Origin: Myxococcota bacterium
GTDB lineage: Bacteria; Myxococcota_A; UBA796; CAJQPC01
Reading direction: 5' to 3'
DNA: 56,358 nucleotides
Assembly: GCA_023150845.1 (NCBI GenBank)
Contig: JAKLKD010000056.1
Location: forward strand, 1-56,358
How positions within the stretch are numbered: the stretch's first letter is position 1; the number at the start of each line of letters is the position of its first letter. Shown one piece after another: positions 50,232-56,358 of this stretch. The notes under the pieces were generated by a model. That model saw nothing but the letters and a program-made list of their open reading frames with translations, was not told the DNA's origin and made no database searches. The position numbers and the translations under genes are program-made.

Positions 50232-51269
50232 ATGACGAGCGACCATGACGGTACGACGCCTCCCGCCAAGCCCCGCCGCTGGGCCACGCAGATCATCGAC
50301 GGTCAGCCCCGAGACGTGAAGCTCGACGCTGAGGGCACGCCCATCGCCGTCGCGGACTGGATCGCGCCCCTGGAGCTGCTCCGCCCCGACCGCTGCGCGA
50401 ACTGCGGCGGGCGGCGGGTCTCCCAGGACGTAGACGTCACCGTCGAGGGCGGCGGGGTGCGGGATCCTTCCCCGGCCTGTGAGGGCTGCGGCATGAACGC
50501 CCGGGAAGACTGGCACATGCACATGGAGATCACCCACAAGCTGCGCGCGGGCAGCTTCGTCGAGGCCGCGGACAAGGCCGCGCTCTTGGGCCAGCAGGTG
50601 CTCTCTCTCAAGCTCGCGACGGCGGGGGTTCATTACGGCGAGGCCCCGGACACCTCCCGCCGCCAGCGCCTCCGCCAGCTCGACGCCGTCGGGGCCCGGG
50701 TTCAGGCGCTCCAAGAGGCCGCGCTGTGGCTCAAGGAGACGAAGGCCGACCCCGAGGTCGCCCGCCGGGTCGCCGACGTGTTCGTGCGCTGCGGCTTAGA
50801 GGCCGAGGCGCTCGTGGCCTTAGAGGACAGCGTGCGCCTGCACCCCCAGAGCCCCCAGGCCTTGGCCGAGCTGAGCCGCGGCCTGCGCCGGGTCGGCCGC
50901 TTCGACGACGCCCTGCGCGCCTTACGCCGGGTGTTTGAGCTGCCCGAGGGTCGTCCCCACGGGGAGCGCCAGCTCGTGAAGCTGCTCTCGGCCTTGTGGG
51001 AGGACCACCGCTCCCAGGCCGTCATCTCGACCTTCGACGCCTTGGCCCCGCACAGCCACCGCGACGCCGACTCCTGCGCGCTCTACGCCCAGGCCTTGGA
51101 GCAGCAGGGCCAGCCCGCCGCCGCCCGGCGCTGGGTGCAGCGCGCCTTGAGCCTGCGCCCGAACGACCCGGAGCTCCTCGCCCGCCTCGCCGCCCTGGAG
51201 GAGCAGCTCGGCGTCGCGAGCACCGTCGCGGCCGCGGACCTCTCCTTGACCCGATTAGAGCCGGAGTAG
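50232..51269 (+). CDS. Zinc-ribbon/TPR protein of unknown function
   Basis: 345 residues from the ATG at 50232; earlier starts in the frame give only Arg/Ala-rich codons. Residues 50-95 contain two Cys pairs (CANCGG and CEGCGM) that look like a zinc ribbon. TPR helices follow (about 175-330): LEAEALVALEDSVRLHPQSPQALAELSRGLRRVGRFDDALRALRRVF and ARRWVQRALSLRPNDPELLARLAALE. Cytoplasmic by appearance. The stop (TAG) is 3 nt before the GTG of the next gene. Confidence 0.75.
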   Translation: MTSDHDGTTPPAKPRRWATQIIDGQPRDVKLDAEGTPIAVADWIAPLELLRPDRCANCGGRRVSQDVDVTVEGGGVRDPSPACEGCGMNAREDWHMHMEITHKLRAGSFVEAADKAALLGQQVLSLKLATAGVHYGEAPDTSRRQRLRQLDAVGARVQALQEAALWLKETKADPEVARRVADVFVRCGLEAEALVALEDSVRLHPQSPQALAELSRGLRRVGRFDDALRALRRVFELPEGRPHGERQLVKLLSALWEDHRSQAVISTFDALAPHSHRDADSCALYAQALEQQGQPAAARRWVQRALSLRPNDPELLARLAALEEQLGVASTVAAADLSLTRLEPE

Positions 51270-51272
51270 CGC

Positions 51273-51836
51273 GTGGGCGCTGTAGGCAACCTTGTGCGGG
51301 ACATCGCCGCGATGTTCGGCGTGCAGATGACGCCGACGGTGATGGCGGTCCTCGTCTTTGGCCTCTTTGTGCTGTCCTTGCCGATGCTCAAGGCCAACCA
51401 CAGCACCCGCATGGCGCGGAAGCGGGTGAACGAGGCGGCCCGGGAGCGGGGCGAGGCCCGCCAGCGCCTCGCCGCCGAGGCCCTCACCCTCGTGGCGACG
51501 AACCCCGTCGGCCAGATCGTCGTGGCCGAGGAGGCCCACAAGCTCGGCCTCCAGGACACCGCCGCCGCCGCGCTCAAGGCGCTCACCGCCTCGGGCAAAC
51601 GCCGGGACGACGTGCGCCGCCTCAAGATGCTCATCCACCCCGAGCCGCCGCGCTTCGCCGAGGCCGAGGCCGCCGCCATCCTGCGCCGCTGGGAGTCGGG
51701 CCTGCACGACGCCGCCCGCGCCCAGCTCACCGAGGCCCTGGCCCGCTGGCCGAACCACCCCGCCTTCGACGACGTGCGCGGCCTGGTGACGGCGCCGGTC
51801 GAGGCCCCGGGGTCACAGGTTGAGGCCGCGCCTTAG
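51273..51836 (+). CDS. Membrane-anchored helical protein of unknown function
   Basis: 187 residues from a GTG 3 nt after the previous stop, so co-translated. One helix near the N terminus (VMAVLVFGLFVLSLPML) then a charged helical region (RMARKRVNEAARERGEARQRLAAEALTLV) and alpha-helical repeats resembling TPR (DTAAAALKALTASGKRRDDVRRLKMLI, AAILRRWESGLHDAARAQLTEALARWPNHPAFDDVRGLV). No family named. Probably works with the TPR protein encoded before it. Confidence 0.7.
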   Translation: MGAVGNLVRDIAAMFGVQMTPTVMAVLVFGLFVLSLPMLKANHSTRMARKRVNEAARERGEARQRLAAEALTLVATNPVGQIVVAEEAHKLGLQDTAAAALKALTASGKRRDDVRRLKMLIHPEPPRFAEAEAAAILRRWESGLHDAARAQLTEALARWPNHPAFDDVRGLVTAPVEAPGSQVEAAP

Positions 51837-51869
51837 GCCGATGGGCCGCGTCGTTGGGTGGGCTTGAGC

Positions 51870-52033
51870 GGGGCGCGGGCGTCTTGGCTCGGCGGGCGTC
51901 GGGGCAGGGGTTGTGGTCGGCGTTGTGGCGCTTGGGATTTGGGCTCTCGGTGGGGCGCGGGCGTCTTGGCTCGGCGGGCGTCACGACTGAGGTTGTGGTC
52001 GGCGTTGTGGCGCTCGGGATTTGGGCTCTCGGT
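51870..52033. repeat. 82-bp direct repeat, two copies
   Basis: Copies begin at 51870 and 51952 with GGGGCGCGGGCGTCTTGGCT and continue through GGCGGGCGTC, TTGTGGTCGGCGTTGTGGCG and GGGATTTGGGCTCTCGGTG. They differ mainly in the GGGGCAGGGG/ACGACTGAGG stretch in the middle. The tail of a third copy may be present after 52033. Confidence 0.8.
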
Positions 52034-52093
52034 GGTGCTTTGGGGCGTTGAGCGTCGTGCAGAGAACAACGCGCCGAGGTCGGCCCCTGCTTC

Positions 52094-52235
52094 GTGGTGA
52101 CTCGGGCCATCTCTCGCGGGACCGCTCACTCCAGCCCGTCCGGGGGCGGAGCTCGCTGCGCTTCCGGCTCGCTCCGGCCATCCTGGCCTCTCGCGAGCCT
52201 CCAGAGCTCCCGCGAGAGACGACCCGAGCCCCCAC
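52094..52235. repeat. Long imperfect inverted repeat, cruciform-capable
   Basis: A perfect 12-bp arm pair TCTCTCGCGGGA (52110-52121) and TCCCGCGAGAGA (52208-52219) is extended, past a 3-nt bulge each side, by CTCGGG (52101-52106)/CCCGAG (52223-52228) and then GTGG/CCAC. The 86-bp centre can fold further (for example GGCCA-TCC-TGGCC). It has no integron core site. It may be a MITE-like remnant. Confidence 0.7.
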
Positions 52236-52325
52236 GCGGGGCCGACCCCGACGCTGGTCGTGGCGCTGCGAGCTCCATGAGCGGGAGGAGCGCGGCGAGG
52301 GGCGCGGCGGGCGCGGCGGGCGCTG

Positions 52326-53792
52326 ATGGCCGCTGAGGAGCGTGACCCCTGTGGCGCATTCTCCCACGACGGCGCCGAGGTCTATGTCGCTGACATGACC
52401 GCCGATGGTGCCGCCGATGATGCCGCCGACGAGGGCTATACTCCAAGCTCAAGCAGAGGAGAGACGCGCATCCTGCCCGACGCCGCCGGCACCCCGCTCC
52501 GCTCCTGGCGCTCCGGCGGCCTCAGCCTCCGTCCGCTCCACGACGCCGCGCGCCGCCCGATCGGCCTCCTCGTTGATGAGGGCGCAGGTGAGCGACTCGT
52601 CGCCCTCTCCATCTTCGGCGACGCCCTCAGCGATCTCCCCTCGACGAACCACGCCCTGGGTCGCCCCGTCCACATCTACGACACCGCCGGGCGCGTCACC
52701 CTGACCTATGACCTCAAGGGCCGTGTCACCGCGCAGACCCGCACGCTCCTCGCCGACATCACCACCGAGGCCGACTGGTCCGGCCTGGAGTCTGAGGGCA
52801 GCCTGGCCGACATCGCCACTTGGCTAAGCACCGACGCCAGCCTGAGCACCGACACCGCCGACACCTTCGCCGTCTCCACGGCCTACGACGCCCTAGACCG
52901 CGTCACCGAGCAGACGGCCCCCGACACCTCCCGCACCGTCCCCACCTACGACGAGGGCGGTCGTCTGTCCCAGGTCGAGGTCTACGTTCGCGGCGACACC
53001 ACCGCCACCGAGCTCGTCTCCTCGATCACCACCAACGCCCGCGGCCAACGCGAGCAGATCGTCTACGGCAACCACACCCAGACGAGCTACGCCTACGACC
53101 CCGAGCGCCTCTGGCTCACCGGCCTCACGACCACGCGCTCCTCCGCATCAAGCCACGGCGCGGCGACCCTCCAAGACCTCGGCTTCACCCGCGACGCCGT
53201 GGGCAACATCACCGAGATCACCGACGACGCCCAAGAGACGGTCTACTTCGGAAACAGTCAGGTGAGCCCCACCCGCACCTTCACCTACGACGCGCTCTAT
53301 CGCCTCGTGAGCGCCCGAGGCCGCGAGAAGGACGCCCAGACCCAGTCCACGGCTTTCTACGCCAACTACGCCGGGGCCATGGGCGGCATCCCGCAGAGCG
53401 GCTCGGGGGTGCTGCGCCGGTACACCCAGAGCTACGAGTACGACGCCTCCGGGAACATCCTGGAGGTCAAACACCAACAGGGCGACGCCGGGACGGTGCT
53501 CTGGCGCCGTGGCTACGCCTATGAGACCGACAACAACCAGCTCCTGAGCACCAGCCTCCCCGGCGACGACCCCGACGACCCGGGCACCCACAGCCAGACA
53601 ACCGCCATGAACGATCGTGGCGCGATCGTCTACCTGCCGCGACTATGGCGACCAAGGAACAACCTGCACTATCACCCGCTGTGCCGAGATGTGTGCCCCG
53701 GTTTGTGCTGGATGGCCGCCACCACCAACGGCTTCCCCAGCCCTGCCTGGGCTACACCCGCTGCGCGGTCCTCGCTAGAGACCCGGCGGTAG
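52326..53792 (+). pseudogene. Truncated TcB/SpvB-type RHS (YD-repeat) protein
   Basis: The open frame has 488 codons but only its middle is homologous in feel to the RHS region of insecticidal-toxin TcB/TcdB-like proteins: TLTYDLKGRVTAQTRTLLADI, STAYDALDRVTEQTAPD, YDEGGRLSQVEVYVRG, TNARGQREQIVYGNHTQTSYAYD, RDAVGNITEITDDAQETVYF, TFTYDALYRLVSARGREKD and YEYDASGNILEVKHQ. The N-terminal toxin-complex parts (SpvB and FG-GAP domains) and the RHS core end with its toxin tip are missing. Similarity ends near NDRGAIVYLPRL (about 53640-53670), just where the recombinase gene ends. The rest of the frame is antisense to that gene. I read it as a broken, non-functional fragment. Confidence 0.75.
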
Positions 53793-54781
53793 TACGAGAG
53801 CATGACGCTTGGGGAGTGGCCCATCAGCTCAGCCGCGGCGGTGATGTCAGCGCCAGCGCGCAAGATGCGGTTGACGACCATGCGACGAAGGCCGTGGGGC
53901 GTGAACCTTGGAACCCCAGCGCGTCGGCAGGCCTCGGCGAGTTGGTCTCGCACGGCGGCATCAGGAACGCGCAAGAGCCAGCGGAACAGCGGCGCGTCTG
54001 GGTCTGTTGGCTGTGGGCTCCCGTCTGTGCTACTTACCCGGTCACCCAAGAGCACCCGCAGCTCGGCGATGAGCGGGAAGCGTCGGGGACCGGTTTTGCC
54101 GTTCAGGCGCAGCCAGCCGCCGGAGAGATCCAGATCACCGCGCTTGAGGTTCACCACCTCGCTCACTCGCGCGCCGGTGATGGCCAAGACAGTCGCGGCG
54201 AGGCCTGTCTCACCGCTCATCTCACGCAGCGCCGCGAGGGCCTCGGCCTCGGTGGGCGTGTAGTCCAAGTTGACCCGCTCGGCGCTGCGCAGGCGCACCA
54301 CCGGCAGAGGTCTGTGCGTGAGGCGCTCCTCTTCCGCCGCCCAGCGCGCCGCCGAGCGGATGAGGCACTGCCGGGCGTTGACGCCACGCTGGGTGAGCCC
54401 CGCGGCGATCAGGCGGTCGCGCAGGCGCTCCATGAACCCTGGGCCGAGGTCCGTGAGCGGCTCATCACCCACCGCCGCGAGCACGCCCTTGGCGCGTGCG
54501 GCGTAGCTCATCAGCGTCTGGGGCTTGAGCTGCGGGTCGCGCTCCCGCGCTTCCATCCACTGTGTGACGAGATCCGCCACGGTGCGCAACGACGGCGGCT
54601 CAGGAGCCTCGCCTGGAGCGCTCTGGAGCAAGGCGGCGCGGCTTGACCATCCGGTCCAGACTGTGCGGTCCTCAGCGTCGCGTGCGCGCCAGTACCAGTC
54701 GCCGTCGGCGTTCGGGCCGCGCACGACGCTGTAGGAGAGGCCGCGCAGGCGGAGGGGGCTCGGGCGTTGGGGCGTGGTCAT
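53672..54781 (-). CDS. Tyrosine recombinase (integrase), second gene of the operon
   Basis: 369 residues. Catalytic residues: Arg in TGARVSEVVNLKRGDL, Lys in LNGKTGPRRFPL, HGLRR (His-x-x-Arg) in RFTPHGLRRMVVNR, His in ELMGHSP and the nucleophilic Tyr in VMLSYYRRVS. A SAM-like core-binding domain is at about 68-160. The first ~50 residues have an unusual module (VRGPNADGDWYWRARDAEDR, then VWTGW) shared with the neighbouring recombinase. The start overlaps the previous stop (ATGA). The 3' end abuts the broken RHS frame. No catalytic residue is missing. Confidence 0.92.
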   Translation of the reverse strand: MTTPQRPSPLRLRGLSYSVVRGPNADGDWYWRARDAEDRTVWTGWSSRAALLQSAPGEAPEPPSLRTVADLVTQWMEARERDPQLKPQTLMSYAARAKGVLAAVGDEPLTDLGPGFMERLRDRLIAAGLTQRGVNARQCLIRSAARWAAEEERLTHRPLPVVRLRSAERVNLDYTPTEAEALAALREMSGETGLAATVLAITGARVSEVVNLKRGDLDLSGGWLRLNGKTGPRRFPLIAELRVLLGDRVSSTDGSPQPTDPDAPLFRWLLRVPDAAVRDQLAEACRRAGVPRFTPHGLRRMVVNRILRAGADITAAAELMGHSPSVMLSYYRRVSSEDRAAGVAQAGLGKPLVVAAIQHKPGHTSRHSG

Positions 54782-55878
54782 GTGACCTCCATGGCGGGGT
54801 TTAGGGTGCGGGCGATCCAGCCGAGGTCGGCCTGCTCGGCGACGAGCCGAAGGTCGTCGTCCGAGACTGCGCGGTAGTGCTTCAGCATCACCTTGGGGTC
54901 GTGGCCGGTGATGCTGGCGGCGACGGCGGGCTCGACGCCTGCGCGGGCCATGCGGTCTACGGCCATGCGGCGGAGACCGTGTGGGGTGAACTCGGGCACA
55001 CCCGCGCGGGCGCAGGCGCGCAGGAGCTGGACGCGGATCAGGTCGCGGGGTTCTTTCACGTCGAAGCGCAGGACGGGCGCGTCTGTGCCGTCGAATCGGT
55101 CGCCGATCAGGGTGCGCAGTCCCTCAGTGACGGGAAAATCGCGTGGGCCGGTCTTGCCGTTGAGGCGCAGGGTGCCGCGCGCCCGATCAAGATCGTTACG
55201 ACGCAGGCCGATCACCTCACCCACACGCGCGCCGGTCGCGACCAGGAGCTGGACGGTCAGCGCCAGCTCGCCGGAGAGCTCCGCGAGCGCTCGAGTGACG
55301 TCGTCTGGGGTGGGGGTACGGTGATTGCATACGTGGACCTTGGGGTCGATGCGCAGCTTGAGGCTCGGCAAAGGCCGATTGGGGATCAGCTCACGCTCAA
55401 TGCCGAGCCGCCACGCATGGCGCAAGGAGATGAGCTCGCCGCGAATGGATCTGAGCGCCGCCCCCTCATCGATGCGCTTCGCGAGATAGCCTTGAAGCGC
55501 CGCTCGGTTCATCCCAGACACGGGAACCTGGCTGAGGAGACGTCGGAGCCATAGGAGACGACCGAGATAGGTGCGTTTGGTCGCTCGACGGAGCACAGTA
55601 TCCCCCTCAATGATGCTCCACCACGAATCGAGCACCTGCCCCATTGTGGAGGCGGCCTCTGTCTGGACGGTGTTGGCGCTCGACTTTGGCCTCGCGAGCA
55701 CCGCCGCGCCCTCCCGCGCGGCCTCGTCGCGGGTGGCCCAGCCGGTCCAGACGGTCGCGCGATCGGCGTCTCGGGCGCGCCAGTACCAGCGGCCCTCGGC
55801 GTTGGGGCCGCGGACGATGGAGAGGTGGAGGTCGCCGAGGTCGATGGCGGCGGGGCGTTTGTAGCGGGGCTTGTTCAT
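54778..55878 (-). CDS. Tyrosine recombinase (integrase), first of two related copies
   Basis: 366 residues. Same module order as its neighbour: N-terminal IVRGPNAEGRWYWRARDADR and VWTGW, core-binding region (about 75-165), then TGARVGEVIGLRRNDL (Arg), LNGKTGPRDFPV (Lys), FTPHGLRRMAVDR (His-x-x-Arg), SITGHDPKVM (His) and LKHYRAVS (Tyr). The two proteins are clearly paralogous but diverged, so both are probably needed. The start overlaps the third gene's stop by 4 nt. All three are one minus-strand operon. Confidence 0.92.
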   Translation of the reverse strand: MNKPRYKRPAAIDLGDLHLSIVRGPNAEGRWYWRARDADRATVWTGWATRDEAAREGAAVLARPKSSANTVQTEAASTMGQVLDSWWSIIEGDTVLRRATKRTYLGRLLWLRRLLSQVPVSGMNRAALQGYLAKRIDEGAALRSIRGELISLRHAWRLGIERELIPNRPLPSLKLRIDPKVHVCNHRTPTPDDVTRALAELSGELALTVQLLVATGARVGEVIGLRRNDLDRARGTLRLNGKTGPRDFPVTEGLRTLIGDRFDGTDAPVLRFDVKEPRDLIRVQLLRACARAGVPEFTPHGLRRMAVDRMARAGVEPAVAASITGHDPKVMLKHYRAVSDDDLRLVAEQADLGWIARTLNPAMEVT

Positions 55879-56144
55879 GGGGCTCCTCTGTGGCGTTTGG
55901 GGGCTGAGGTCGCGCCGATGGCCTCCAGCCAGTCGCGGAAGGGGGCGCGGAGGCTGCCGCCGATGGGGCGGGCCGTCTGTGGGCGCTGGGAGGCGGACAG
56001 TCGGCGGACGCCCATGGCGCGGGCGAACTCTTTGGCGGTGACGAGCGTGTCGGGGGCGGCGAACAGGGCCGCGCGGAGCTGGAGCCGGGCGATGGGCTCG
56101 TGGGGGTCCGCCGTTGAGGGGTCCGTCTTTGGGTGGGTGGGCAT
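55875..56144 (-). CDS. Small third protein of the recombinase operon
   Basis: 89 residues from the ATG at 56144; the frame is open further upstream but runs through the promoter-side repeats, so I use the internal ATG. The ribosome-binding site is weak. It is basic at the C terminus (APKRHRGAP) and has a helix-rich stretch LRAALFAAPDTLVTAKEFARAMGV that resembles a helix-turn-helix or excisionase-like DNA-binding segment, followed by GGSLRAPFRDWLEAIG. It overlaps the first recombinase start by 4 nt (ATGA). Likely a directionality or accessory factor; no family is recognised. Confidence 0.6.
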   Translation of the reverse strand: MPTHPKTDPSTADPHEPIARLQLRAALFAAPDTLVTAKEFARAMGVRRLSASQRPQTARPIGGSLRAPFRDWLEAIGATSAPKRHRGAP

Positions 56145-56256
56145 GTGCGTCCGGGGTTGGGGTGATGCGCTGCCGGTCGGGCTTGGCCGGGGCGTGCCCT
56201 TAGGCTTGCCGATTCGCAGCGAAGAGGCGCGAACAATCGTTGACCAAACGAGCTTG

Positions 56257-56358
56257 GGAAGTACTGGGAAGTACGCGGAAGTACGGGTCAATGAGGGGGT
56301 TCGGCTGGTAAGTACGTTGGTATCTTGAGAGTTGACGAACATGGGTCGTGAGTACGTT
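56257..56358. repeat. AGTAC-core iterons upstream of the recombinase operon
   Basis: GGAAGTAC occurs three times at exactly 10-bp period (56257, 56267, 56277), one DNA turn apart, then GGTAAGTACGTT at 56307 and GTGAGTACGTT at the window edge (56348). They lie 113 nt or more before the small gene's start. The spacing fits cooperative binding of one protein on one face of the helix, for operator or recombinase arm sites. The array may continue beyond the window. Confidence 0.65.

Larger units (their letters stand above)
51837..52325. other. Non-coding gap of 489 bp with direct and inverted repeats
   Basis: No defensible gene. Frames on both strands are by-products of repeated GC-rich sequence. 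It contains an 82-bp direct repeat (51870-52033) and a long inverted repeat (52094-52235), immediately before a truncated RHS frame. The region probably marks DNA that has been rearranged. Confidence 0.6.

Noticed and set aside
52094-52235. Integron attC site
   Set aside because: The ends lack the RYYYAAC/GTTRRRY core sites, and no integron-type integrase with its extra helix is in view.
1-56358. tRNA, rRNA and known riboswitch signatures
   Set aside because: Looked for T-loop GGTTCGAATCC-like strings and rRNA-like segments on both strands and saw none convincing; a covariance-model scan (tRNAscan-SE, Rfam) would be needed to be sure.

Overview
The window is about 56 kb of very GC-rich bacterial DNA with dense, strongly codon-biased genes. 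An LpxC gene and outer-membrane-type export genes show a Gram-negative cell. An FHA/sigma-54 activator, PEGA-domain Ser/Thr kinase, MopE-type Asp/Cys repeat proteins, an arginine-tailed sorting signal and many small lipoproteins suggest a myxobacterial or related 'deltaproteobacterial' (Myxococcota-like) genome. That placement is inferred from gene families only. I saw no rRNA, tRNA or CRISPR array.

Layout. 1-5454: end of a radical SAM gene, a small secreted protein, an FHA/sigma-54 activator, a 74-residue membrane protein, a methyltransferase, a possible 15-codon micro-gene, lpxC and a DUF192 lipoprotein. 5456-7578: ruvC-ruvA-ruvB, with an SOS-like operator in front. 7640-18265: envelope and signalling genes (MopE protein, a rhomboid relative lacking its catalytic residues, TPR and PEGA proteins, a Ser/Thr kinase), a radical SAM/SPASM enzyme, a lone macro-like/SIR2 fusion and lipoproteins. 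19061-30656: a tightly packed co-directional cluster of a SulP transporter, four NuoL/NuoM-type proton-channel subunits, DabA (DUF2309) and a DUF2490 outer-membrane protein. It is most simply read as an energy-coupled inorganic-carbon (bicarbonate/CO2) uptake system with more antiporter subunits than the two-gene DabAB.

30663-39685: a lipoprotein, a 1058-residue MopE/FG-GAP lipoprotein, a winged-helix/STAND regulator preceded by an array of 43-bp tandem repeats with stem-loops, and a membrane-anchored alkaline-phosphatase-superfamily enzyme. 40315-42494: a two-gene Septu-type anti-phage module (PtuA ATPase, PtuB HNH nuclease) with less GC-biased codons. 42491-47373: a polysaccharide module (flippase, sulfotransferase, Wza-like exporter, O-antigen ligase/polymerase-like protein). 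47370-51836: M18 aminopeptidase, CutA, a PDZ protein and two linked TPR/membrane proteins.

51837-56358 is a mobile or decayed segment: 82-bp direct repeats, a long inverted repeat, a truncated TcB/RHS toxin-type reading frame cut off exactly where an operon of two related tyrosine recombinases and a small third protein begins, and AGTAC-core repeats upstream of that operon. The element runs off the right edge.

The most unusual items are the extended DAB-like carbon pump, the orphan macro-SIR2 protein, the 43-bp hairpin array, the double-recombinase element with its iterons, and the rhomboid pseudoprotease.
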